Positions 11,027 through 20,973 are shown, counted from the first letter of the stretch. The stretch is 64,000 bases of DNA from Candidatus Methanorudis spinitermitis (GCA_031286225.1 JAITUQ010000007.1:1-64000); one strand, 5' to 3'. Numbers and translations are program-made. Notes: a model not told the origin generated them from the letters alone.

Positions 11027-12649
11027 TTACATCATTGGAGGCATTCCGCCCATAGCTGCAGGATCCATTCCACCCATATCAGGTTCTCCAGATCCACTAG
11101 ATGCGATTACATCGTCAATTCTTAAAATCATTTCAGCAGCTTCAGAAGCAGATTGAATAGCTTGTTTTTTAACACGTTTAGGTTCTATTACACCAGCTTT
11201 TTCCATGTCTGTAACTTCTCCATTAAAAACATCAAGCCCCATATATGGAGATTTTTCATGAGCAGCTCTTAAATCTACTAAAGAATCAATACTGTCTAAA
11301 CCTGCATTTTCAGCTAAAGTTTTAGGAACAATTTCTAAAGCTTCTGCAAATGCACTAACAGCTAATTGTTCTCTTCCACTAATAGATTCAGCATAGTCTT
11401 TTAATTTTTTAGACATTTCGATTTCAGGAGCTCCTCCACCAGCTACGACTTTTCCATCTTCAATAGTAGCAGATACTACTCCAATAGCATCTTCAATAGC
11501 TCTTTCAATTTCATCTACAACATGTTTTGTGCTTCCTCTAACAAGTAAAGTAACAGCTTTAGCTTCACTACATTCTTCTACAAAGATCATATCTTCTCCA
11601 GATATTTTCTTTTGAGTTACTTTACCAGCATTACCTAAATCATCAGCAGATAAATCATCTAAGTTAGATACGACTGTAGCGCCAGTAGCTTTAGCTAATT
11701 TTTCAATATCTGATTTTTTAACCCTTCTTACAGCCATAATATTGGATTTAGCTAAGTAATGTTGTGCTAAATCATCAATACCTTTTTGAGCAAATAAAAC
11801 ATCAGCACCAGCATCAGCTATTTTATCAACCATACCTTTAATCATTTGTTCTTCTTGTTCAATGAAAGCTTGCATTTGAGCAGGATCAGTAATACTAATT
11901 TCAGCATCCATTTCAGTTTCTTTAACTTCAAGTGGAGAATTTAAAAGAGCAATTTTTCCATTATTGAGTTTACTCGGCATGCCAGGATGTACCCTTTCTT
12001 TATCTATAATTACACCTTGAACAAGAGTAGATTCATCAACAGTAGCTCCATCTTTTTTCTCAATTTTTATATGGTCTGATTCAACTTCCCCATCTTCTTC
12101 AACTTGTTGAACAGCATCAACAACTAATTTAGCTAAAGATTCACGAGCTTTTTCAGTTCCTTTTCCAGTCATAGCAGTCATAGCTACTTTGACTAAGGTT
12201 TCTGATCCAACATCTTCTATAGAAATACTATCTAAAATTTCTTGAGCTTTTTCAGCTGCTTGCCTGTAACCCATAGCTATGATAGTTGGATGGATATCCA
12301 TATCTAATAAAGATTCAGATTTTTTAAGTAGTTCACCAGCAATAATAACTGCAGTAGTGGTTCCGTCCCCTACTTCATCTTCTTGGGTTTTAGCTACTTC
12401 AACAAGCATTTTAGCTGCTGGATGTTCAATATCCATTTCTTTTAAGATAGTTACACCATCATTTGTAACAACTATATCTCCTAAACCATCGACTAACATC
12501 TTGTCCATTCCTTTTGGACCAAGAGTTGTCCTTACAGTTTCAGCTAATACTTTGCCAGCTAAAATATTAGTTCTTTGAGCATCTCTACCTAATAACCTAT
12601 TGGTTCCTTCAGGTAAAACTAAAATTGGTTGACCTGTACCTTGATTCAT
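11027..12649 (-). CDS. thsA: Thermosome subunit (group II chaperonin)
   Basis: ATP-driven cytoplasmic folding chamber subunit. At 540 residues it has the full family length, with the conserved N-terminal segment ([12 protein letters not shown]), the [14 protein letters not shown] nucleotide-binding motif near 95-108, [10 protein letters not shown] in the equatorial domain and a Gly/Met-rich tail (GGMPPMM). The ATG has a GGTGA SD. It is monocistronic and divergent from a cyclase-family gene. Which subunit type it is cannot be decided from this copy alone. Confidence 0.96.
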   Translation of the reverse strand: MNQGTGQPILVLPEGTNRLLGRDAQRTNILAGKVLAETVRTTLGPKGMDKMLVDGLGDIVVTNDGVTILKEMDIEHPAAKMLVEVAKTQEDEVGDGTTTAVIIAGELLKKSESLLDMDIHPTIIAMGYRQAAEKAQEILDSISIEDVGSETLVKVAMTAMTGKGTEKARESLAKLVVDAVQQVEEDGEVESDHIKIEKKDGATVDESTLVQGVIIDKERVHPGMPSKLNNGKIALLNSPLEVKETEMDAEISITDPAQMQAFIEQEEQMIKGMVDKIADAGADVLFAQKGIDDLAQHYLAKSNIMAVRRVKKSDIEKLAKATGATVVSNLDDLSADDLGNAGKVTQKKISGEDMIFVEECSEAKAVTLLVRGSTKHVVDEIERAIEDAIGVVSATIEDGKVVAGGGAPEIEMSKKLKDYAESISGREQLAVSAFAEALEIVPKTLAENAGLDSIDSLVDLRAAHEKSPYMGLDVFNGEVTDMEKAGVIEPKRVKKQAIQSASEAAEMILRIDDVIASSGSGEPDMGGMDPAAMGGMPPMM

Positions 12650-13063
12650 TTAATCACCTATTTGCTATTTATAATAAAATATTTGAAATATCTAAATTAA
12701 AAAATTTAGAAAAGTTAATCTTTAGCTATTTATGAACTAATTATAAATTAATTACATATTAATCTCAATTTAATAATTATTAATTAGAAAAATAAAAATC
12801 TAAGTAAAATAGCATATTAACTTAAAAAAACTTTGTACAATTACACTGGGTTAAAGGTTATATAAATACTTTCTGGTTGAGATTTTATTAAAGAAATAAT
12901 TCAAAGTAAAATTATAAAAATTTTTACATGTAGATTTATTTTTTCAAAGATAAAATTTTGGATTAAAAAGTTTTTTTTAAAAAAATAGTGGAAAATAGCT
13001 ATATTAATTCATAATTATTTAAGCTATTTATAAATAATATTTGCAAATATAATAAGTGATTTA
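12650..13063. promoter_or_regulatory. Divergent promoter region with palindrome and TATA element
   Basis: This 414-nt region separates the thermosome (minus) and cyclase (plus) genes. A less AT-rich patch near 12833-12880 holds the palindrome TTGTACAA (12833-12840) and a TATA-like element TTATATAAATA (12858-12868) that reads on both strands. A heat-shock-type operator for the chaperonin would be plausible here, but I cannot prove one. No ORF is seen. Confidence 0.35.
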
Positions 13064-13729
13064 ATGAGATTTATTGATTTAACACATGAGTTAAAAAATG
13101 ATACTCAAGTTTATCCTGGTGATCCAAAGTTTATATTAATAAATAGTAAGGATACAAATAAAGATTATTCTTTACTTGAGATAGGAGGAAATTTGCATAC
13201 AGGAACACATATTGATGCACCATATCATTATATAGCTAATGGAAAAAAGGTAAAAAACTTATTATTAGAAAATCTTATAGGAAAATCTAATGTTTTTGAT
13301 ATTAGTCATATAAATCCAAATAAAGAAATAAATATAGAATATATTCCAACTTTAAATAAAACAAGAGAAAAAAAATATTCCACCACAAATGATTTAATAA
13401 AAGGGTTAGAAAAAATTATCATTTTAAAGACATCTTGGTGCAATAATTGGGGGGATGAAAATTATTTTACTGAAAATCCTTATATATCAAAAGAAGTAGC
13501 TAAGATCTTTGTTGAAAATAATATTTCAGGAGTAGCTATAGACTCACCAAGTGTAGATTCATATGGAGAAAATAAGATTCATAAAATTTTTCTCAAAAAT
13601 AATATATGGATCGTTGAAAATTTAACAAATATGAATAAGATTTATGAAGGAATCTACAAAGTATTCTTTATCCCATTAAATATTGATGCCGAGGCATCAT
13701 TTATAAGGGCTTTTATTGAAATTCAATAG
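13064..13729 (+). CDS. Cyclase family protein (kynurenine formamidase-like)
   Basis: A 221-residue metal-dependent hydrolase of the PF04199 cyclase superfamily, which includes arylformamidases and other amide or ester hydrolases. The signature HTGTHIDAPYHY (about 46-57) gives the metal-binding His and Asp residues, and the N-terminus (IDLTHELKNDTQVYPGD) is typical. The C-terminal GVAIDSPSVD segment matches the family. The substrate cannot be read from sequence. A GTGA SD precedes the ATG. Monocistronic. Confidence 0.88.
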   Translation: MRFIDLTHELKNDTQVYPGDPKFILINSKDTNKDYSLLEIGGNLHTGTHIDAPYHYIANGKKVKNLLLENLIGKSNVFDISHINPNKEINIEYIPTLNKTREKKYSTTNDLIKGLEKIIILKTSWCNNWGDENYFTENPYISKEVAKIFVENNISGVAIDSPSVDSYGENKIHKIFLKNNIWIVENLTNMNKIYEGIYKVFFIPLNIDAEASFIRAFIEIQ

Positions 13730-13895
13730 CTTTGATAAAGTTAAAAAAAATTGTTTTAAAATATGTGAAACTAAAATCAAATAATAATTATATTCTCCTA
13801 TAATAATGCAATTTCCTATAATAATTATTAAAAATATTAAAAATACATGAATCAATTTAAAAAAAAAGATTAAGAAAATTAAAAAAGTTTAAAAA

Positions 13896-14207
13896 CTATC
13901 CTCCACCTTCACCACCACCAGATACTATAGTAATATCTTCAAAATCATCTTTTAAGTCTTTAATGTTATCAATAGTATTATTTTCCGAACTATCATCATG
14001 ATTATCTTCATTTAAAGTCTTTACAGAGTTTTCATCCACTACTTCAACAGAATCTGATACATACCATAAATCAATTTTTTCTAATTTTAACCATTTTTCT
14101 TCATTTTCTTTTTTAATATCAACGATTTTTCCTACTGTTCCAGTTCCTGTATATCTAATATAAGAACCTATTTCAATTTTTTTTCCCCTAGCATCTTTTA
14201 TAACCAT
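13896..14207 (-). CDS. DUF2098 family protein
   Basis: A 103-residue protein of a family found in methanogens, with no known function. The N-terminal 55 residues resemble a small beta-barrel (KIEIGSYIRYTGTGTVGKIV, then WLKLEKIDLWYVSDSVEVV). The tail is acidic and ends in a Gly run (SGGGEGGG). I place the start at the ATG at 14207, which has an AAGGGTG SD. The longer frame to 14258 would add a hydrophobic 17-residue extension without an SD. Its neighbour, 154 bases upstream on the same strand, is a PRC-barrel protein. Confidence 0.8.
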   Translation of the reverse strand: MVIKDARGKKIEIGSYIRYTGTGTVGKIVDIKKENEEKWLKLEKIDLWYVSDSVEVVDENSVKTLNEDNHDDSSENNTIDNIKDLKDDFEDITIVSGGGEGGG

Positions 14208-14361
14208 ATGAACACCCTTAATAAAAATTAAAAAATATACTGTTATATAAAAAAACAAAATTTAATAAAATAGCAAAATTAATATCTATTAAAATTTATA
14301 GTCTAAAAACTCATAATGCTTAAGCTATAAACTTACATTAAAAAGGTATAATAATTTAAGT

Positions 14362-14589
14362 CTATTCGTCTTGATTAATAGTAATTTTTAATAAAACATA
14401 GTCCCCAATACTTTTAATATTATCATAATGAATTATAGTTTCATCATTGGATAAAATATTCTTTTTTAATGATACAAATATTTTCTCAATTTCCCCAGTT
14501 TCCTGAGCAAACTCAATATCCTCAATCTTTCCAATGTGATTTGCATCAACATCTAATACTTGCATTCCTAATAGCTTTTTAATTCTCAT
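14362..14589 (-). CDS. PRC-barrel domain protein
   Basis: A 75-residue stand-alone PRC-barrel, a small beta-barrel that binds protein or RNA partners. In archaea stand-alone forms have been linked to the CdvB cell-division system and to RNA metabolism. The pattern MRIKKLLGMQVLDVDANHIG then KIEDIEFAQETGEIEKIFV is diagnostic. A GAGGTCC SD precedes the ATG. It lies upstream of the DUF2098 gene in the same orientation and may be co-transcribed with it. Confidence 0.88.
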   Translation of the reverse strand: MRIKKLLGMQVLDVDANHIGKIEDIEFAQETGEIEKIFVSLKKNILSNDETIIHYDNIKSIGDYVLLKITINQDE

Positions 14590-14771
14590 TTAAGGACCTC
14601 ATTAGATAATAAAAAATTTAATTAAATACAATAATAATTTTGCATTCAAAATATATATAATTACTTATATTCTATCTAAAACTAAATGAAAAATTATACC
14701 ATCAGTTTTAAAATTATTTATATCATTATAAAAAAAAAAAAAAAAAGTTTAATTTCAATAGATGATTAACA

Positions 14772-16409
14772 ATGAAAAAAATAGCTATGAGCGAAGCATG
14801 CCGCTTAATAATTAATAATATTCTAGAAGGAAAAATCAATTCTCGTGATGATTTAGAAAAAATTAAAAGGAAAATTTGTAGAGAATATAATCTAAAAAAA
14901 TTTATGAGTAATATTGATATTTTAGACTATGCTGCTATTGATGAAAAAGAAAGAGTAGCTAATGTTTTAAGAAAAAAACCAACAAGAACTATTTCAGGAG
15001 TAGCTATTGTAGCTGTAATGTGTCATCCTCACGATTGTCCTCATGGAAGATGTTTTTATTGTCCTGAAAGTGATGTTGCTCCTCCTAGCTATACTGGAGA
15101 AGAACCTGCAGCACTTAGGGCAAGAATGTTTAACTTCCATCCTTACATCCAAAGTTATAATAGGTTAAAACAACTTCATACTGTTGGACACCCTGTAGAT
15201 AAAGTTGAATTAATTATTATGGGAGGAACATTTCCTTCAAGAGATTTATCTTACCAAGAATGGTTCGTGTCCCAATGTCTAAAAGCTATAAATGATTTTG
15301 GTGGGTGGGACAAAAATCAAGTAAATGTTAAAACTTACCTTCCAAATGACTATGTTTTACTTGAAGATGTTCAAAAAGCTAATGAAATTGCTAAAGTTCG
15401 TTGTATAGGAATAACTTTTGAAACAAGACCAGACTATTGTAAAATAGAAGATGTTAATAGAATGTTAAAAATGGGAGTAACAAGAGTTGAGCTTGGTGTT
15501 CAAACAATTTTCAATAATATCTATGAAAAAATGGAAAGAGGTCATAGCGTCCGAGATGTAATTGAAGCAAATCAAATATTGAGAGATTCTGGAATTAAAG
15601 TAGCTATGCATTTCATGCCAGGATTATTAGCTACACCAAATGAAGATTATGAAATGTTTAAAGAGGTTTTCACAAATCCAAACTTCAAACCAGATATGGT
15701 AAAAATTTATCCTTGTCTTGTTACATATGGTAGTAAACTTTACAATTTATGGAAAGATGGAAAATACGAACCTTACAGCGATGATGAAGCTATTGATTTA
15801 ATTGTAAAAATTAAAAAAATACTTCCAAAATGGGTTAGAACAATGAGAATCCAGAGAGATATTCCCGCCAAATTAATAGAAGCTGGGGTAAAGAAATCTA
15901 ATCTTGGAGAACTTGTTTATAACCGACTTGAAGAAGAAAATATTAACTGTAAGTGTATACGTTGCAGAGAAATAGGTCATAGAATAAATAAATCAGGAAA
16001 TAAGTTAAAAATCAAAATCGATGACTTTGTAATATTTCAAGAAGAGTATGAAGCTACTGGTGGTAAGGAAATATTCTTATCATACGAAGATAAAGATGAA
16101 AAAACTTTAGCTGGATTTTTAAGACTAAGACTACCATCATCAGATGCACATAGAAAAGAAGTTGATAAGAACACAGCTATAGTTAGAGAACTCCATGTTT
16201 ATGGAAATATGCTTAAAATTGGTATAAAAGGAAAAGCAGCTGGGCAACATGCAGGTTTTGGTGAGAAATTACTTATCAAAGCTGAGAAAGTAGCTATTGA
16301 GAATAAAAAGAGCAAATTATTAATAATTAGTGGAATTGGAACACGTAACTATTATCGCAAATTTGGTTATGAAAAAGAAGGTCCTTATATGTCTAAAAAA
16401 TTGATTTAA
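14772..16409 (+). CDS. elp3: tRNA uridine(34) acetyltransferase Elp3 (radical SAM/GNAT)
   Basis: Archaeal Elp3 installs the carboxymethyl group at C5 of wobble uridine in tRNA, using S-adenosylmethionine and acetyl-CoA. The 545-residue protein has the N-terminal tRNA-binding region, the radical SAM cluster Cys89/Cys94/Cys97 (CPHGRCFYC), [11 protein letters not shown] near 215, four further Cys/His at about 394-404 ([11 protein letters not shown]) that bind zinc, and a C-terminal GNAT domain ([15 protein letters not shown]). Length and layout are complete. The SD is poor, but the start matches the family's conserved length. Confidence 0.96.
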   Translation: MKKIAMSEACRLIINNILEGKINSRDDLEKIKRKICREYNLKKFMSNIDILDYAAIDEKERVANVLRKKPTRTISGVAIVAVMCHPHDCPHGRCFYCPESDVAPPSYTGEEPAALRARMFNFHPYIQSYNRLKQLHTVGHPVDKVELIIMGGTFPSRDLSYQEWFVSQCLKAINDFGGWDKNQVNVKTYLPNDYVLLEDVQKANEIAKVRCIGITFETRPDYCKIEDVNRMLKMGVTRVELGVQTIFNNIYEKMERGHSVRDVIEANQILRDSGIKVAMHFMPGLLATPNEDYEMFKEVFTNPNFKPDMVKIYPCLVTYGSKLYNLWKDGKYEPYSDDEAIDLIVKIKKILPKWVRTMRIQRDIPAKLIEAGVKKSNLGELVYNRLEEENINCKCIRCREIGHRINKSGNKLKIKIDDFVIFQEEYEATGGKEIFLSYEDKDEKTLAGFLRLRLPSSDAHRKEVDKNTAIVRELHVYGNMLKIGIKGKAAGQHAGFGEKLLIKAEKVAIENKKSKLLIISGIGTRNYYRKFGYEKEGPYMSKKLI

Positions 16410-16722
16410 AAATAATGAATTGTTATAGTGATTATTAAATTTATTTTACAAAATAATATTTATATAAAAATATTAAAATTATTCTTAAATCTTTAATAAT
16501 AATTAAATTTATAAAATAATTTATTTTTAAATAAACCTTATAAAAAAATTCTTATTTTTAATTATAATAATTAATATCAAATAATAATCTAAATAAATAA
16601 TTTTAAACTAAATGTTCATTATTATAAAAATATTTTGTAGTTTTATGAATATAATTTAAAAAAAAAAAAATATAAAATAATTTAGTATAATTTATGAAAA
16701 TATCTAAAATGATTGTGAAAAA
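16410..16722. other. 313-nt AT-rich gap, no gene seen
   Basis: Only A/T-rich DNA between elp3 and deoC. No ORF, strong hairpin or repeat was recognised. It must contain the deoC promoter. Confidence 0.4.
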
Positions 16723-17412
16723 ATGATAAAAATTAAATCAGCATTAGAATTAGCTAATATAATAGATCACACCAATTTAAGTAATGTTGCAACAAAATCA
16801 GATATAGAGCATCTATGTAAGCAAGCAAAACATTATAATTTTTATTCAGTGGTAGTAGCTCCTTATTATATAAAATATGTGAAAAATCTTTTAAATTCTA
16901 GTTCTACAAAGTTATGTACCGTGATTGGCTTTCCATTAGGCTTTGTAACTCCTAAAACAAAGGAAAAAGAAGTGAAAATAGCTATTAAAAGAGGAATTGA
17001 TGAAGTAGACATGGTGATAAATATATCTGCCCTAAAATCAGGAGACTGGGAAACAATAATAAAAGAAGTCGAAAAAGTAAAATCAATAGCTAGAAATAAA
17101 ATTCTTAAGGTTATTATTGAAGCAGAACTTCTAACAAAAGAAGAAATAATTAAAGTTTGTAAAATAGCTAATGATGGTGAAGCTGATTATATAAAAACAT
17201 CAACAGGGTTATCTGGACTAAGTCCAAAAATAGCTAATATTAATCTTATTAAAAAAACTGTTCCCAAAATGAAAGTAAAAGCTTCTGGTGGAATCAAAAA
17301 TTATAAAACAGCTTTTTCATTAATAGCCGCAGGAGCAGATAGAATAGGTACTTCTTCTGGTGATTTAATCATAGAAGAGTATAAAAATATCTATGAAAAC
17401 TTAATAGATTAG
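16723..17412 (+). CDS. deoC: Deoxyribose-phosphate aldolase
   Basis: Reversibly cleaves 2-deoxyribose-5-phosphate to glyceraldehyde-3-phosphate and acetaldehyde in deoxynucleoside breakdown. The 229-residue TIM barrel carries the catalytic set: Asp96 (DEVDMVIN), Schiff-base Lys158 (YIKTSTG) and Lys186 (VKASGGI), with the phosphate-binding GADRIGTSSG near the C-terminus. A GTGA SD precedes the ATG. A small cyclophilin-like gene follows 55 bases later on the same strand, and the two may form an operon. Confidence 0.95.
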   Translation: MIKIKSALELANIIDHTNLSNVATKSDIEHLCKQAKHYNFYSVVVAPYYIKYVKNLLNSSSTKLCTVIGFPLGFVTPKTKEKEVKIAIKRGIDEVDMVINISALKSGDWETIIKEVEKVKSIARNKILKVIIEAELLTKEEIIKVCKIANDGEADYIKTSTGLSGLSPKIANINLIKKTVPKMKVKASGGIKNYKTAFSLIAAGADRIGTSSGDLIIEEYKNIYENLID

Positions 17413-17467
17413 AAAAAATATCTAAAAAAGCATTGAAACACAACTAATAAATTGCTAAATAGTTCTT

Positions 17468-17824
17468 ATGAAAATAATAATTGAAGTAGAAGAAAAAGGA
17501 GAAGCTATAGCTGAATTAGATAATAGAAATCCAAAAATAGCTAAAGCTATTTACAACAACCTTCCAATTTATAACAGAGCATTAAGATGGTTAGATGAGC
17601 TATTTTTTGAAATCGAAGTAACAATGAATGATGAAAACCCTTCAAAAACTGCTGAAATTGGTGATATTAGCTATTGGAATCCTGGATATGCATTTTGCAT
17701 ATTTTTTGGAAATACTCAACCATATTCTGAAGTCAACCACATTGGGAAGATCACTGAAAATTTAGAGCTATTTTTTAATTGTGATGAAGGCGACAGAATC
17801 ATCCTTAGAAAGTATGAAGAATAG
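17468..17824 (+). CDS. Cyclophilin-like family protein (PF04126 type)
   Basis: A 118-residue protein with the beta-barrel of the archaeal cyclophilin-like family. Members are structurally like cyclophilins but lack proven prolyl-isomerase activity. Landmarks are YNNLPIYNRALRWLDELFFE (about 29-48), the GDISYWNPGYAFCIFFGNTQ segment and a final GDRIILRKYEE strand. It lies 55 bases downstream of deoC and is probably co-transcribed. Function unknown. Confidence 0.82.
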   Translation: MKIIIEVEEKGEAIAELDNRNPKIAKAIYNNLPIYNRALRWLDELFFEIEVTMNDENPSKTAEIGDISYWNPGYAFCIFFGNTQPYSEVNHIGKITENLELFFNCDEGDRIILRKYEE

Positions 17825-17868
17825 CTACTGATTTCATTATTTAATTTTATGATTAAATGATGAAATTA

Positions 17869-17912
17869 TGTATATTTAGAATTTCTTTAAACAGGTTCTC
17901 TATCAAGATTTC
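17869..17912 (-). pseudogene. Strongly decayed relic of the cofH 3' end
   Basis: Read on the minus strand this gives LDREPV, a stop, then RNSKYT, which lines up with the LDRLPIERNSKYSEF segment near the end of cofH (19849-20973). The DNA match includes ATATTTAGAATTTCTTT and CTATCAAGAT. It is the most degraded of three copies of this segment in the window. Confidence 0.6.
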
Positions 17913-17933
17913 TATTAAATAAATTTTAATTTA

Positions 17934-18257
17934 CTACATTAAACCTAAAAAATGCCCAGCAACGCCAATAAAAGTACCCAATACAACTGCCATAATTGCT
18001 ATCGGTATTGTCCCCATTTTATCCTCTTTAGCTACAGTAATTATTATTGGAAGAGCTAATACCAACGATACTATTCCTCCCTTAATCCACCAAATATTTT
18101 CCAATAAATTAAGATTAAAAATTATAAATGGCATTGTAAGGTAAAATGTAAATGCTGATAATGATGCATATTTATCTAACTTCATTTTTAACATTGGTAA
18201 TACATCAATTATTCCTGCAATAACTCCTATTAACAGGGTTAATAGAATTTTTTCCAT
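17934..18257 (-). CDS. Small integral membrane protein, unknown function
   Basis: A 107-residue, very hydrophobic protein with about four predicted transmembrane helices (roughly 3-22, 31-50, 57-76 and 84-106) and short charged loops (KMKLDKY, AKEDK). The ATG has a clear GGAGTGA SD, so it is probably expressed. It is not recognised as a known family. It sits between a decayed cofH tail and a tRNA 3'-end-like sequence, which suggests an accessory insertion. Confidence 0.65.
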   Translation of the reverse strand: MEKILLTLLIGVIAGIIDVLPMLKMKLDKYASLSAFTFYLTMPFIIFNLNLLENIWWIKGGIVSLVLALPIIITVAKEDKMGTIPIAIMAVVLGTFIGVAGHFLGLM

Positions 18258-18410
18258 AAAAAATCACTCCTTAAATTTAAACATACTTATTATATTTTCA
18301 TAACCTATATAAAATATATCAACACTAATAATTTTAAATTAATATATATTAATTATAATAGTTAAAAAGTAAATTTAAATTAAAAAAAATATAATCTTAA
18401 GATTGATAAC

Positions 18411-18429
18411 TCAAATCCCTCCAAGTCCA
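18411..18429 (+). other. tRNA 3'-end-like fragment, possible attachment-site remnant
   Basis: The 19 bases TCAAATCCCTCCAAGTCCA read like the end of a tRNA gene: part of a T loop, the 3' T-stem strand CCCTC, an acceptor strand CAAGTCC and a discriminator A. The matching 5' half is missing. Integrative elements that recombine into tRNA genes leave such partial copies. No full tRNA with the matching acceptor (GGACTTG) is in the window. Confidence 0.3.
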
Positions 18430-18504
18430 TTTGTTGTTTTTTGTTATTTTTAGTGTATTGTGAACATATTGACAAATGTTTTCAGATTATCTACTCTAAT
18501 ACTA

Positions 18505-19011
18505 CTATATTGAAAATTTTATTTTTTGTACAAATTCATCAATAGCTACATCGTCTATTTTAAATTCTTTATTAGCACCTTTAATTATAAATTGTGCGAT
18601 TTTACGATCCAAAAATTTCATTTTATCTAAGTTAAGTTCTCCTTCTAAAAATGCTGTGGCTATGCTATGATTTACAATTTCTGAAGGAAATACTTTATTA
18701 ATCTGTTTTATCCCCTCAACTTCGTTAGCTCCGCAAATAAACAAAGCAAAACGTTTTTCAATCAATGTATTTCTATATTTCTTAATAAAACTTTTAACTT
18801 CTTTTCTAATTCTACCCATATAAACAGAGCTTCCAATTATTAAAATATCACAATCAAGATTTACATCATCTTTTTCTTTAAGATTTATAAGTTCAACATC
18901 AATCGATCCATTATCGTCTTTATTATGATTCTTTATTATTAGTTTAGATATTAATTCAGCAATTTTTTCTGTAGTACCATACTTTGTTCCATATAAAATA
19001 GCTATTTTCAT
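18505..19011 (-). CDS. Flavodoxin-domain protein (HemG-like)
   Basis: A 168-residue FMN-binding protein. The N-terminal phosphate-binding loop is MKIAILYGTKYGTTEKIAELI, and DILIIGSSVYMGRIRKEVK resembles the flavodoxin-like protoporphyrinogen oxidase/'flavodoxin domain' family. The redox partner is unknown; a role in oxygen or redox stress is common for such proteins in methanogens but is inference. A GAGAGGA SD precedes the ATG. It is flanked by relics, so it may belong to an inserted or duplicated segment. Confidence 0.85.
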   Translation of the reverse strand: MKIAILYGTKYGTTEKIAELISKLIIKNHNKDDNGSIDVELINLKEKDDVNLDCDILIIGSSVYMGRIRKEVKSFIKKYRNTLIEKRFALFICGANEVEGIKQINKVFPSEIVNHSIATAFLEGELNLDKMKFLDRKIAQFIIKGANKEFKIDDVAIDEFVQKIKFSI

Positions 19012-19139
19012 TAAAATCCTCTCTCATATTCCATCAAAATGAAGTTTTATGAATCCATTGCATCAATCTAATTTTGTATTTTTCTAACAAATTTAACATG
19101 AATTATTGAAAAATCATAGAATGATTCCATTATTTCACT

Positions 19140-19193
19140 TTAATAATTAACAGGAAAAAATTCACTATATTTAGAATTTCTTTCAATAGGCAA
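19140..19193 (-). pseudogene. Relic of a second cofH 3' end
   Basis: The minus strand reads LPIERNSKYSEFFPVNY and stop, nearly identical to the last residues of the CofH encoded at 19849-20973 (LPIERNSKYSEFYPIKSY and stop). The reading frame and stop position are kept. Similarity continues past the stop (ATGATTCCA...ATTTCACT, about 19119-19139, against about 19823-19848). Nothing upstream of the Leu codon is left, so this is the 3' remnant of a former duplicate. Confidence 0.8.
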
Positions 19194-19422
19194 TTTTCTG
19201 AAATAATATTATATTGATTTCCATAGTATAAAAACCTTTATGTGTACTTTAAATTAAAAATAAGGTAAAAATAATTATACGATTAATCAAAACAGGTGAA
19301 AATAGCCAACATATATACATACATGCACCTTTTCCAAAAAAACAAAAAAGATAATAGATAAACTTATAATAAAAATTAGCAAAAAAGTATTATTGATTTT
19401 AAAAAAAAATAAGAAAAATTTA

Positions 19423-19599
19423 TTATTGAAGATCAGTTTTTAGTACATACTCATTGTCTATGAGTTCATATACTCTAGCACATCTAGGACAAACCCATTC
19501 AGGAGTATTCAAACAATCCCTATATAGACATTTACATTTTACTTTCGTACAATCTTTTTCCACATTTCTTGAGGATGTATTTACCAATGTTAGCACCAT
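19423..19599 (-). CDS. Small Cys-rich zinc-ribbon-like protein (58 aa)
   Basis: A 58-codon ORF. The protein has six Cys: Cys17, Cys22 and Cys24 (DCTKVKCKC), Cys29 (RDC), then Cys37 and Cys40 (WVCPRCARVYEL). The final CPxC ribbon knuckle and aromatic residues are typical of zinc-binding domains. Base composition is distinctly less AT-rich than the surrounding DNA, as in a gene. No clear SD is seen before the ATG, so the true start may differ. Function unknown. Confidence 0.6.
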   Translation of the reverse strand: MVLTLVNTSSRNVEKDCTKVKCKCLYRDCLNTPEWVCPRCARVYELIDNEYVLKTDLQ

Positions 19600-19848
19600 T
19601 TATTTTTTTAAGCAAATTTAAAAATAACTTATTTGTTATATTATAATTATATAATTAAAGCTATAAATTTTACTGTTTTTCAAATAAGTATTAAAAATAA
19701 ACAAAATCTACCTTAATAATGTAAAATACTAAAAAGTATTAAAAAAAGATTTAAAAAAAATAATATAGCTAAAAGAAGTTAATAGAAAAAGATTAAATGT
19801 TTAAAATAGTAAAAAAATATCTAATGATTCCACAATTTCACTCTATAA

Positions 19849-20973
19849 TTAATATGATTTAATTGGATAAAATTCACTATATTTAGAATTTCTTTCAATA
19901 GGCAATCTATCAAGATCTTTAACAATATTAGATAGCTGTTCAATAGATGCATCAACACCATCTGGAGCTCCTGAAGCTTGTGATAATTCATCACCACCTA
20001 AAGTTCCACCTAAATCATTAGCACCCGACGCCAAAGATACCTGAGCAAATTTAAACCCCATTTTAACCCAGGACACTTGTATATTTGGAATTAAATCTCT
20101 AAACATTAATCTAGATACTGCATATAGTTTTAAATCTTGTGTACCAGTTGCACCTAAATTTTTCTCTCCTGTCTTATAAATTGGAGAGTATTCATGCATA
20201 AAAGTCATAGGAATTAATTCAGTGAACCCCTTAGTTTCTGCTTGAATTTTTCTTAAAATATCTAAATGCTCAACACGTTCTTCAATTTTTTCTACATGCC
20301 CATACATAATTGTAGCTGAACTTGGAATTCCATTATTATGGCTAGCTTTTACAATATTTATCCAAGTTGAAACATTTACTTTTGAAGGGCAAATTAAATC
20401 CCTTGATCTATCTGTTAAAATTTCTGCTGCAGTTCCAGGTAATGTATCTAATCCTGCTTTTTTTAAGATTTTAAATGAATCATCAATACTCATTTCAGAG
20501 TTTATTGCTGCATCATGAATCATTGTTGGAGAAAATCCATGGATTGCAACATTTGGAAATTCATTTTTTAATAATTTAAGTAAATATTCATAATATTCAA
20601 TATCTGCATCAGGAAGAACACCACCCATTAGGCAAAACTCTCTAGCTCCATGCTCTACAGCTTGAGAAGCTTTTTGCAGTATTTCTTCATCATTTAAAAT
20701 ATAAGCCTCAACGTCACCTAAATCACGTGCAAAAGCACAAAAACCACATTTAACAGTGCAAATATTGGTAAAATTGATGTTACAATTATTAATAAAAGTT
20801 ACATTATTACCAACTATTTCTTTTCTTAAATAATCAGCTGTTGCAATTAAAGCAAATAAATCAGAACCATTAACATTTATTAAATAATTTGCATCTTCAT
20901 AAGATATTGGTTCATCAAGAGCTTTTTCTAAAATTTTTTGAGTTTTAAGAGAAATAGGCAATTTATCTAACAT
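19849..20973 (-). CDS. cofH: F420 biosynthesis radical SAM enzyme CofH
   Basis: CofH joins tyrosine to 5-amino-6-ribitylaminouracil, and CofG then closes the deazaflavin ring of coenzyme F420. The protein has 374 residues with radical SAM cysteines in TNICTVKCGFC (Cys72, Cys76 and Cys79 region). CofH-type landmarks are ADYLRKEIVGNNVTFINN, GLDTLPGTAAEIL, MYGHVEKIEERVEHL and GANDLGGTL. The choice of CofH over CofG rests on these motifs and on length. A GTGAT SD lies before the ATG. Two decayed copies of its 3' end lie downstream. No cofG was found in the window. Confidence 0.92.
   Translation of the reverse strand: MLDKLPISLKTQKILEKALDEPISYEDANYLINVNGSDLFALIATADYLRKEIVGNNVTFINNCNINFTNICTVKCGFCAFARDLGDVEAYILNDEEILQKASQAVEHGAREFCLMGGVLPDADIEYYEYLLKLLKNEFPNVAIHGFSPTMIHDAAINSEMSIDDSFKILKKAGLDTLPGTAAEILTDRSRDLICPSKVNVSTWINIVKASHNNGIPSSATIMYGHVEKIEERVEHLDILRKIQAETKGFTELIPMTFMHEYSPIYKTGEKNLGATGTQDLKLYAVSRLMFRDLIPNIQVSWVKMGFKFAQVSLASGANDLGGTLGGDELSQASGAPDGVDASIEQLSNIVKDLDRLPIERNSKYSEFYPIKSY

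Noticed and set aside
12833-12880. A less AT-rich patch as a possible riboswitch before the cyclase gene.
   Set aside because: It does not fold into a recognisable riboswitch, and a palindrome plus TATA element explains it better.
19849-20973. Assignment as CofG rather than CofH.
   Set aside because: Motifs such as GLDTLPGTAAEIL, GANDLGGTL and the 374-residue length match CofH.
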